From: DATEDA01 sp963789885
Lineage (GTDB): Bacteria > Pseudomonadota > Gammaproteobacteria > Burkholderiales > SG8-39
Direction of reading: 5' to 3'
NCBI GenBank assembly: GCA_963789885.1
Contig: CAWBNB010000064.1
Location: 62,001 to 126,000 of the forward strand
DNA: 64,000 nt
The translations under genes were made by a program, and so were the position numbers. Below the pieces are notes generated by a model. That model worked only from the letters and a program-made list of their open reading frames with translations. It had not been told where the DNA came from and did not search any database. Below, in pieces: positions 56,314-64,000 of this stretch. How positions within the stretch are numbered: the first letter of the stretch is position 1; every line of letters begins with the position of its first letter.

Positions 56314-57778
56314 ATGACGCCCGACCGGATGCGACTCCTGTTCGCCACGCCCGAGTGTGCCCCGTGGGTCAAGACCGGCGGCCTCGGCGACGTGAGCGCG
56401 GCGCTGCCCGCAGCGCTGGAGGCGTGCGGGCTCGACGTGCACGTGCTGCTGCCCGCCTATCGCCCGGTCCTCGCCGCGACCGCCGGGCAGCGCCGCGAGC
56501 TCGCGAGCCTCGCAGCGACCGCGCGCTTCCCTGCCGCACGGCTGCTCGAGGCACCGCTGCCGAGCGGCGTGCCGACCTGGCTCGTCGACTGCCCGGCGCT
56601 CTACGACCGCGACGGCGGCCCGTATCAGGACCCCGAGGCCCACGACTGGCCCGACAACGCGCTGCGGTTCGCGCTGCTCGCGCGCGTCGCCGCGCTGCTC
56701 GCCGGCGAATCGAGTCCGCTCGCGTGGCGCCCCGCGGTGCTCCACTGCAACGACTGGCAGACCGCTCTCGCACCGGTCTACGCGCGCTTTGCGGGTGGCT
56801 CCCGCGCGGCCACGGTGGTGTGCGTCCACAACCTCGCCTTCCAGGGGCTGTTCCCGCCCGCAGCCGCACCCGAGATCGAGTTCCCGCCTGCCGCCTACTC
56901 GATCGAGGGCGCGGAGTTCTACGGGCGTCTGTCATTCCTGAAAGCCGGTCTCGCCTACGCGGATGCGATCGCGACCGTCAGCCCGACCTACGCGCAGGAG
57001 ATCCAGCGCGAGCCGCTCGGGTTCGGGCTGCAGGGCCTGCTCGCCGCGCGCGCCGGCGAGTTGCACGGGATCCTGAACGGCATCGACGAGGAAGCGTGGA
57101 ACCCCGCGACCGACACGCTGATCGCCCGCCGCTACGACGCCGCCCGGCTCGAGGCGAAGCGCGACAACAAGCTCGCTCTGCAGCAGCGGATGGGGCTCCC
57201 GGCGGACGCGGACGCGCCGCTCTTCGGGTTCGTGGGCCGGCTCACCGAGCAGAAAGGCGTCGACCTCGTCGCCGAAGCGGCGCCGCGTATCACGGCCGCT
57301 CCCGCGCAACTCGCCGTTCTCGGCACCGGCGAGCGCGGGCCGGAGCAAGCGCTGCGTGCGCTCGCGCGCGCGCACCCGCGGCAGGTCGCGGCGGAGATCG
57401 GCTTCGACGAGGCGCTCGCGCACCTGATCGAGGCCGGCGCGGACGCCTTCCTGATGCCCTCGCGCTTCGAGCCGTGCGGCCTCAATCAGATGTACAGCCA
57501 GCGCTACGGCACGCCGCCGATCGCGCACGCGACCGGCGGCCTCGCCGACTCGATCGTCGATTGCACGCCGGCCACGCTCGCCGACGGGACCGCGACCGGC
57601 TTCCTCTTCCGAGAGCCGACGGCCGGCGCGCTCGGGGACGCGGTCGAGCCGCGCGCTCGCCGCCTACCGCGATCCCGCGACCTGGCGGGCGCTGCAGCGG
57701 AACGGGATGGCGCGCGACTTCGGCTGGCGCGCGAGCGCCGGGCGCTACGTCGCGCTATACCGGTCGCTGGCCGGCTAG
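56314..57778 (+). pseudogene. glgA: Glycogen synthase, one frame break
   Basis: The KTGG motif (PWVKTGGLGDVSAALP) is at the N-terminus, with HNLAFQGLFPP, the GT-B hinge region and FEPCGLNQMYSQRYG (catalytic Glu and Cys region). After GDAVE the frame moves +1 near 57650, and the last 40 residues (ALAAYRDPATWRALQ and ALYRSLAG) lie in another frame. Repaired length is 487 aa, normal for GlgA. It elongates glycogen from ADP-glucose. The TAG stop shares the CTAG palindrome at 57775-57778 with the mscS gene on the other strand. Confidence 0.93.
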
Positions 57779-60020
57779 GCGTGCGAAGCGGCTCCCGCCG
57801 CCTCCGTGAGCGCCGATGCGATCTCGATGCCGTTCGCCCGCAGCGCGCCGTCCACCGCGAGGTTGATCCCGTGCTGCACCTGCAGCCGCTTCTCGAACGA
57901 ATCGACGAACGCGCGGATTTCGAAGTCGAGCGAGCTACTGCCGAAGCCGGTGAGGAAGACCGACGGCGCCGGCGCCCGGAGCACATCGGGGTTGCGCCGC
58001 ACCGCCTCGAGCATCACCCGTTGCGCGAGCGCGACGTCGGTCCCGACGGGCAGGCTGATCTTGAGCAGCAGCCGCGTCGTCTGACTGGAGAGCGTCCAGT
58101 TGATCACGCGGTCGGTGATGAACGACTTGTTCGGGATCAGAACCTCCTTGTTGTCGAAGTCGATTACCGTGGTCGCGCGCGCGCGGATGCGCGCGACCGT
58201 GCCCGAGACGTCGCCGACCGTGACCACGTCGCCGATGCGGATCGGGCGCTCGGCGAGGATGATGAGGCCCGACACGAAGTTGGCGAAGATCTCCTGCAGG
58301 CCGAAGCCGAGACCCCACGCCGAGGGCGGCGACCAGCCACTGCACGTCGCTCCAGCCGATGCCGAGGATATTGGACGCGAGCAGGACGCCGCCGGCGGCG
58401 ATCGCGTATCGCGCGACGACCTTGATCGCGTAGGTCGCGTCGGCCTGCATTTCGAGCCGCTGCAGCAGCAGGATGTCGAGGAGCGCCCCGACGTTGCGCA
58501 CCGCGATGGCGGTCACCGCCCCGACGAGGATCGCCAGGAAGAGGCGGGCCACCGTCAGCTGGTGCGTGATCTCCTTGCCGTCGCCGGTTTCGGTGTAGGT
58601 CCATAGCTTGTAGTCGCCGATCACCGAGAGGATCGGCACGGCGTCCTTCCATATCCACCACATACCCCCGAGGAGCAGCAGCGTGATGAAGAGATCGAGC
58701 AGCGATCGCGTCTGCTCGCCGATCGCCGCGACGTCGAGCCCTGGCGGCGGCACCGCCGCGATCTCGCTCGCCGTTATTCCCTCGGCCCCGGCCTCCGCCG
58801 ACCGCGCCGCCTCCTCGGCCCGCCGACGGAGGAGAGAGGCGTGCTGGAGGTGCACCCACAGTGCGATCAGGCCGTAAAGCATCAGCGCACCGAAAACCAG
58901 GAACAGGGAGTACACCATCCGCCCGTAGAAATAGCCTGCGGCGAGGAAGTAGCCCGCGCCGGCGAGCGCCGCGATCGCGAGCGGCAGTGCGACCAGCGCC
59001 CAGGACCAGACCGTGTGCAGCCTGACGGCCCAGCTGCGGGGCGCGCGCGCGAAGAGTCGTTGCATCAACGGGCTCCTGCGCCGGAGGAGGTACACGAAGA
59101 ACGCGGCGAGGACGACCATCGCGACGTTCAAGGCGACGCGTGCCAGGCTCTCCCGGTTGGCGAACGGCGCGCGGTCGAGCCCGTTCAGGGCCACGATGAC
59201 CATCAGCGGAACGAAGAGCACCGCGAACCTGCGCAGCGCGCGCCCGGCGAATGTCAGGGACGCCTCGTCCCAGCCGAAGTAGCTGACCGCCATCCCGCGC
59301 CGGTCGAGGAGCCAGGCGAGCGCTGACAGCACCAGCGGGAGCGGGGCGATCCGCGTCAGAGCGTCGCCGAGCGCCTGCACGAACGGCTCGGTATCGGGCG
59401 CGGACCCGAGCAGGGTCCCCGCGGTCCACATCAGGATCGGGCCGGGTGCCGCGAGCGCGAACGTGATTGCGAGCGCCACCAGCGCGTGGCCGATGCGATA
59501 GCGGTCGTGGGTCACCGCGGCGGGCGCGAGCGACACCAGCCCGTGCTGCAGGCGCCTGCGCCCGGCGTAAAGCCCGGCGGCGATCAGTACGGCGACCGCG
59601 GGCCAGAAGGGTCGGCGCGCCACCACGTCCCACAGGACCGCACCGGCCGCCCGCCAGTTCGCGGGTGAGATCGTCCAGGCAAGCGACTGCGCGAGCTCGG
59701 GGAGCATCCGCGCCCCCGGCGGGACGCGCATCCAGAACAGGAGGCGGGTCAGCTCCTCACGCGCCGCGGCGACCCGCCGCTCGAGATTGCGCTCGGCGCT
59801 GCCGGCGTCGCGCAGGGTCTCCATGCGCTTGCGTTGCAGCTCGTCCAGCCGGGCGAGCAGGTCGCGTGCCGTCCGCGATCTGGGCAGTGAGCGCCGCGTT
59901 CTCGGCCGCGATGGTGCGCGCCGGATCGTCCTGCTGGGCGAAGATCGCGCCGAGCGGCGCCGCCGCGAGCACGGCGGATGCGACGAGACCGAACAGGGTC
60001 CGGCGGCGGCGACCGGACAT
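57775..60020 (-). pseudogene. Large MscS-family mechanosensitive channel, two frame breaks
   Basis: A signal peptide (LFGLVASAVLAAAPLGAIFAQQ) and a coiled-coil segment are followed by about nine transmembrane helices. The MscS core, ILGIGWSDVQWLVAALGVGLGFG, then ERPIRIGDVVTVGDVSGTVARI with VIDFDNKEVLIPNK, ends in a cytoplasmic cage. +1 changes lie near 59874 and 58312. Repaired length is 747 aa, typical of the MscK/KefA-like branch with an extended N-terminus. It opens under membrane tension. It converges on glgA with a shared CTAG. Confidence 0.88.
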
Positions 60021-60083
60021 GGGCGGCTCTTCTCGTCGGGTCGAGCCAGGAACGGGGTCCGCCTCCCGCCCGGGCAAGGTCGC

Positions 60084-60938
60084 TCAGAACCGGAAGTTCA
60101 CGCCGAGCGCAAAGCCGCCGAGGCTGATGTTGTCGATCAGCTTGTTGTCGGCGCTCTGGCTGTAGTAGAGATACCGGTAGTCGAGCAGGACGTCGCCCCA
60201 CTTGAATGCGTACCCGATGCCCGCCGCGCCCTGCCAGGTAAAGAGGGACGACCACCCCCCGACGTCGGCGTAGTAGTTGACGAACCAGTCGCTATTGCCC
60301 AGCTTGGCCCGGCCTTTGGCGCCGACGATGCCGGCCCAGACGTTGTCCGACTTCTCCACGCTACCCGACCGGGGGAAGGTCGCCGTGGCGCCGTTCGGCC
60401 CGGTGCCCGTGACCGTCGCCGTCAGCTGCCAGTCGGTAGACGCCCTCAGTCCGAGATAGCGGAAGCCGCCGATCAGATCGAGACTCGCCCGCGGGTCCTG
60501 CACGGCGGCATACCCGCCCACAAGGGTCCACACCCAGCCTTTGAGATCGCTGCTGGTCGAGGTATTGCTGGTCGAAACGTTGATCCGCCCCGTCCCGGGA
60601 TTGAGGTCGACGCTGCGGACCGCGCTGTCCGCATTCGACAGATCGAGGTAGATGACGTCGGTCGCGACCAGCCAGCGGCTCTTGCGCGCCTCGCCGTTGA
60701 TCATGAGCGCGAAGGCGAGATTGTCGAGCAGGGTGCTCGCATCGACGCTGACGTTCGCGCTCCCGCCACCCGAGGGCGGCGGGCCGTAGTTGATCTTCCC
60801 GTCGACGCTGGGCAGCCACAGGTACGGCATGAGCGAGAACGTCCACTTGTCCTCGGCCGGCGCCTGCGCCGCCGCGTGCAGCGGCGCGAGCAGGGCGAGT
60901 ACGGCGAGTACCGCGGAACGGAATGCGCGTGCTGTCAT
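60084..60938 (-). CDS. Outer-membrane beta-barrel protein
   Basis: 284 aa. The signal peptide ends near LHAAAQ. The protein shows repeated amphipathic strands with aromatic pairs (WTFSLMPYLWLPSVDG, WLVATDVIYLDLS, GWVWTLVGGYAAV, SDWFVNYYADVGG) and the barrel-end strand GFALGVNFRF. It is likely a small outer-membrane porin-like protein. No homology to the barrel at 19897-20718 is visible. Minus strand, upstream of mscS by 63 bases, perhaps one transcript. Substrate unknown. Confidence 0.8.
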   Translation of the reverse strand: MTARAFRSAVLAVLALLAPLHAAAQAPAEDKWTFSLMPYLWLPSVDGKINYGPPPSGGGSANVSVDASTLLDNLAFALMINGEARKSRWLVATDVIYLDLSNADSAVRSVDLNPGTGRINVSTSNTSTSSDLKGWVWTLVGGYAAVQDPRASLDLIGGFRYLGLRASTDWQLTATVTGTGPNGATATFPRSGSVEKSDNVWAGIVGAKGRAKLGNSDWFVNYYADVGGWSSLFTWQGAAGIGYAFKWGDVLLDYRYLYYSQSADNKLIDNISLGGFALGVNFRF

Positions 60939-61074
60939 TGACCTTGCCTCCCTGTTGTCATTTGTCTTTCCGTTCCTCCCGAGTGTACGCGCAGTTCGGT
61001 GCCGTCACATTCTGCTGCTTCGCCTGGGCCATGTGAGCGCGGCCTCGCGACGAGGCGTCCGGGCAAGGATTGGC

Positions 61075-62160
61075 TCACGGCTGGGATGCGACATAGACGA
61101 GGTTGTTGCCCTGGAACGCGGCGCGATAGAAGGTGCCGCCGCAGTCCTGGTACTCCACGCCCCTGATCGGCGCGGGGACACAGCCCGGCGGTAGCGCCTG
61201 CACGACGGTGCCGATCGGGACCGGGCCCGCAGCAGGCGCGGGCGGAGGCGGAGAAGGCGCCGCCGCTTTCGCCGCGGCCGCAGCGGACGCGCTCGCTGCT
61301 GCTGCAGCGCTCACGCTCGTTGCCGCGACCGCCGCGCTCGTGTACGCGACCTCGCGGCCGTCCTGGAGCACGCGCAGGAGCTTCGGCTGCAGCTCGAGCG
61401 GCAGCTCGCCCACCTCGTCGAGGAAGATCGTCGACCCGTCGGCGATCTCGAACCGGCCCATCTGGCGCGCGAGCGCGCCGGTGTAGGCGCCCTTCTCGCG
61501 GCCGAAGAGCTCGGACTCGATGAGCGTCGCCGGGAGCGCGGCGCAGTTCACCTTGACGAGCGCCCGCTTGCCCCGCGCGCTCGCGCCGTGGATCGCCTCG
61601 GCCAGCAGCTCCTTGCCGGTGCCGGTCTCGCCGAGGAGCAGCACCGTCGCGTTGGTGGGCGCGACCCGGTCGATCTCCTCGATGACCACCTTGAACGCCG
61701 GCGAGCGGCTCGCCAGGCGCTCGCGGGACCCCCCATGTGTGGCCTGTCGCAGATAGACGTTCTCCGCCTGCAGGCGAGCGTTCAGCCGCTTGATCTCCTC
61801 GTGCGCGGTCGCGAGCTCGGCGTCGGCGCGGCTGCGCGCGAGCGCCTGCACGAAAACCTCGCCCACGACCTTGAGTCGGGCGATGAGCTCCTCCGGCCAC
61901 GGGCGCGTGTCGTGGAATGCGCCGAAACCGATCGCGCCGATGATCCGCCCGCCGACGCGCAGCGGTATGGAGAGCTGGGACCGGATGCCGATGCGGGCGA
62001 CGTATTCGCGCAGATCGACCTCCTCCGCGGGGAGATCGTCGGGCAGCGATCGCAGCACCACGGTCCGGCCGGCGCGCACCTGGTCGAAGAGCCAGTCCAT
62101 CCGCATCGCGGACGGACCGCGCGCCACCGCCTCGACGCCCCCGACCGCGACGGAGCAGCC
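61075..62160 (-). pseudogene. Truncated sigma-54 activator (GAF-AAA+) fused to an Ala-rich tail domain
   Basis: The minus strand encodes the second half of a GAF domain (MRMDWLFDQVRAG, RSQLSIPLRVGGRIIGAIG) and a coiled linker. The first half of an AAA+ domain follows: GETGTGKELLAEAI (Walker A), GAYTGAL (GAFTGA loop with Tyr) and FLDEVGELPLELQPKLLRVL (Walker B). After about 61330 the AAA domain stops, and an alanine-rich run leads to GTVVQALPPGCVPAPIRGVEYQ and a short C-terminal domain ending YVASQP. The sensor region and DNA-binding HTH are missing. The 5' side is cut by the NHL fragment near 62150. Not functional as a normal activator. Confidence 0.7.
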
Positions 62161-62592
62161 AAACAGGACGACACCAAGACGGACGACGTCCCGGGCGCAG
62201 GTCTCGGGTTCGTAAACGTGTTCGACGCGAACGGCAAGCTGATTCGCCGGGTTGCCTCCCGGGGCAAGCTCAATGCGCCCTGGGGTCTCGCGCTCGCACC
62301 GGCCAATTTCGGCAAGTTCAGCGATCGGCTGCTGGTGGGCAACTTCGGCGACGGCGCCGTTCTCGCTTTCGACCCGCACAACGGCGAATTCGTGGGCCGT
62401 CTGCGCAAGCCCGACGGGCGGCTGCTAAAGATCGATGGACTGTGGGCTCTCGTGTTCGGCAATGGGTTTCAGAACCAGCCGACGAGCACCCTGTTCTTTA
62501 CCGCAGGGCCGAACGATGAAAATCACGGCCTGTATGGTTCGATCACGCCGGCGCCGGGGGGACGGGACGATGACCGCGACGACGATGACTGA
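62153..62592 (+). pseudogene. C-terminal fragment of an NHL-repeat (TIGR03118-like) protein
   Basis: The plus strand reads AAKQDDTKTDDVPGAGLGFV, then NVFDANGKLIRRV, LNAPWGLALAP, LLVGNFGDGAVLAFDPHNGEF, DGLWALVFGNGF and LFFTAGPNDENHGLYGS. These are hallmarks of the extracellular beta-propeller family TIGR03118, but only its last 140 residues are present. The signal peptide and most blades are missing, because the region upstream belongs to the regulator on the minus strand. The tail ends in Asp/Arg-rich DDDRDDDD. A rearrangement fused the two partial genes head to head. Confidence 0.75.
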
Positions 62593-62934
62593 AGGGCGCT
62601 GACGAAGCACCTACGCCGCCGGTCGTGCACGATCGGCGGTCGACTCGGTCGTCGGTTCCATCCCGCAACGCCAGGCTTCAGGGCTTGACCGGTCTCCCAG
62701 GTATCGCGCGCAGACCGTGCTTTCCTGACAGCCTGCTGACGAGAGCGCGGCAGCGCCCGCAAGCGGGGCGTTGCGAATTAAGCCATCGGACTTATTGCGA
62801 ACGCGAACTCTGGGGCGCAAGAATTCCCCGAGCTTCGTGCGGGCGTTTCCTTGATCAGGTACTTGCACCGCCTGCCCGTCTCGAAACCAGTCCGTTCCGA
62901 TCACAGTCCTGGACGCACAGGGGGGAGCAACGTC
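62593..62934. other. Intergenic region without recognisable gene
   Basis: These 342 bases lie between the NHL fragment and the phosphorylase-superfamily gene. The frames here show no family-like sequence or codon pattern and no clear hairpin. A GGGGGGAG ribosome-binding site for the next gene lies at its right end. It presumably holds the promoter of that gene; no convincing -35/-10 pair was found. Confidence 0.6.
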
Positions 62935-64000
62935 ATGGTCGTCGGTTCACAGTGGGTCGCGCACAATCTCGGCTTCGATCCGGTCAGGTCCCCCGCACCC
63001 TCGTCGACGTTCGCGTTCGCACCGGCAGCCCGATCGTCGAGCCCCGCGGACCTGCAGCGCGAGATCATCGATTTCGATTCGGAATCGCCGGCGGGACGGG
63101 AGTTCCTGGCGTTCACGACCGCAACCGGGCTCTCGCGATACACGGACGTGACGTGGCCGCAAGGTCTCGCGCCGCGAACCGGCCCGACGCCCCGCGGAGG
63201 CAGCGGCGACCCCCTGCCCCGCGCCGACGTCCTTGTCGTCACCTGGACCGTCGATGAAGGCCACGCGCTCAGCCGTGTGCTGACGCCGGGCAAGGACTCC
63301 CGAAACGACTATCGCCCGTACACGCACAACTACGCTGCGATTTCCCGGAAGATGCGCAGCGGCTGTCCCGCGGTCGAGGCGAAGCGATTGGGGGCGTACT
63401 GGACCACCGCGATCGGTGGCACCTCGGTGGTCGTGTTCAAGTCCGACTCGCACATGTCGCAGGACGGCCCGGAGCTTCCGAACATCGATGTCTGGCAGCA
63501 GATCATCGACGAGGTGCGGCCCAAGCTCGTGCTGACGACCGGGACCGCGGGAGGGATCGGCAAGCAGTTCGAAGTGGGCGATGTCGTAGTGAGCCCGGTC
63601 GTGCGCTTCGACTGCACCTCGAAGTTCAAGCGCGAACCCTTTCGGCAGGCCCACTACGCCAGTGCTCCGCCGCGGAAAAAGCACCTTGCGACGGCGCGAT
63701 CGCTTTTTCGGTTCAACGCAGGGCAGCTGCCACGGGACAATACGCGGCAACCCAAGATCTTCTCGGTGTCGCCCGGCGACCTGAAGTCCTCGGTCGTCAC
63801 CACGGATTTTTTCGGCTTCGACACCTCGGACGATCACTATCACCTGCAGGGACTTGGCGACGTCTCGGAGATGGGCGACGCGGTGCTCGGGCTCGTTTGC
63901 AGCCAGATGGGCACTAACGCGCCCCGATGGCTCGCGGTCCGGAACGTTTCGGATCCGGAGATCAAGGCAGAAGGCACACTCAAGCAGCAGGCAGCGATTG
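62935..64000 (+). CDS. Nucleoside-phosphorylase-superfamily protein, 3' end outside window
   Basis: Open from ATG at 62935, preceded by GGGGGGAG seven bases upstream, to the window edge, 355 codons so far. The core has the phosphorylase pattern: LTTGTAGGIGKQFEVGDVVVSP with a Gly-rich phosphate/ribose loop, then SEMGDAVLGLV (Glu-Met of the ribose site), and VRNVSDPEI (Arg...Ser-Asp of the catalytic site). N-terminal about 110 residues contain an unrecognised region. Related domains act in nucleoside salvage (MTA/SAH nucleosidase) or as effectors in anti-phage systems. The role here is open. Confidence 0.75.
   Translation, partial: MVVGSQWVAHNLGFDPVRSPAPSSTFAFAPAARSSSPADLQREIIDFDSESPAGREFLAFTTATGLSRYTDVTWPQGLAPRTGPTPRGGSGDPLPRADVLVVTWTVDEGHALSRVLTPGKDSRNDYRPYTHNYAAISRKMRSGCPAVEAKRLGAYWTTAIGGTSVVVFKSDSHMSQDGPELPNIDVWQQIIDEVRPKLVLTTGTAGGIGKQFEVGDVVVSPVVRFDCTSKFKREPFRQAHYASAPPRKKHLATARSLFRFNAGQLPRDNTRQPKIFSVSPGDLKSSVVTTDFFGFDTSDDHYHLQGLGDVSEMGDAVLGLVCSQMGTNAPRWLAVRNVSDPEIKAEGTLKQQAAI

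Noticed and set aside
62611..62904. A 97-codon minus-strand gene in the intergenic region
   Set aside because: Its translation has no domain-like pattern and there is no ribosome-binding site; it lies opposite the likely promoter region of the phosphorylase-like gene.

Overview
The window is a strongly GC-rich bacterial chromosome segment. A tctC/Bug-type periplasmic binding protein, a CioAB-type cytochrome bd oxidase, MarC, a SYLF lipoprotein-like protein, FixLJ-style regulators and the overall gene style suggest a Proteobacterium, most likely a betaproteobacterium related to Burkholderiales. This placement is inferred from gene content only. No tRNA, rRNA, CRISPR array, transposase or phage gene was seen.

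Layout. (1) 2-286: the end of a ParE/RelE-type toxin. (2) 315-16774, minus strand: a tightly packed 13-gene run transcribed leftwards, with two GH57 alpha-glucan enzymes, a histidine phosphatase, a HAD phosphatase, tal, ppgK, pgi, rpe, gnd, zwf, pgl, glgX and tkt. Together these can turn storage glucan into glucose, phosphorylate it with polyphosphate, and run the complete oxidative and non-oxidative pentose phosphate cycle. (3) 16862-17936, plus strand: a two-gene toxin-antitoxin-like module (ribbon-helix-helix-like protein plus nucleotidyltransferase) with a perfect palindromic operator and an apparently leaderless promoter. (4) 18098-25650, minus strand: an envelope region with a lytic transglycosylase, tiny membrane proteins, a beta-barrel protein, lipoproteins, a SYLF protein and a large Gly/Phe-tailed secreted protein. 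It contains two copies, one decayed, of a beta-barrel + CcoQ-like cassette. (5) 25685-29083: aldehyde dehydrogenase, MarC and a methyltransferase. (6) 29195-39442, minus strand, closed by a hairpin terminator: secreted HAD phosphatase, a small membrane protein, ClC, a membrane-anchored quinoprotein-like propeller, cydA, cydB, a DUF202 protein, formylglycine-generating enzyme and sulfatase. (7) 39711-43873: a FixLJ-like two-component system with a degenerate extra receiver, divergent from a Bug protein. (8) 43904-47450 and 55355-57778: glycogen synthesis (glgC, glgB, glk, glgA). (9) 47550-55242: patatin lipoprotein, cytochrome c, K+-channel-like protein, cardiolipin synthase, a small membrane protein, a TfoX-like protein and a molybdopterin oxidoreductase. 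(10) 57775-64000: MscS channel, a beta-barrel protein, a truncated sigma-54 activator, an NHL-protein fragment abutting it head to head, and a nucleoside-phosphorylase-superfamily protein running off the end.

A striking quality feature is that at least 12 genes are broken by about 20 single-base frame changes, and about 17 of these behave as +1 insertions. Both sides of each break keep family-typical sequence, which fits insertion-biased sequencing error better than biology. I annotate these genes across the breaks and say so in each entry. The most interesting biological signals are the toxin-antitoxin-like module with its overlapping operator and promoter, the sulfatase/FGE/cytochrome bd/quinoprotein/ClC block, the duplicated beta-barrel/CcoQ-like cassette, the pseudo-receiver, and the doubly truncated sigma-54 activator at a rearrangement junction.
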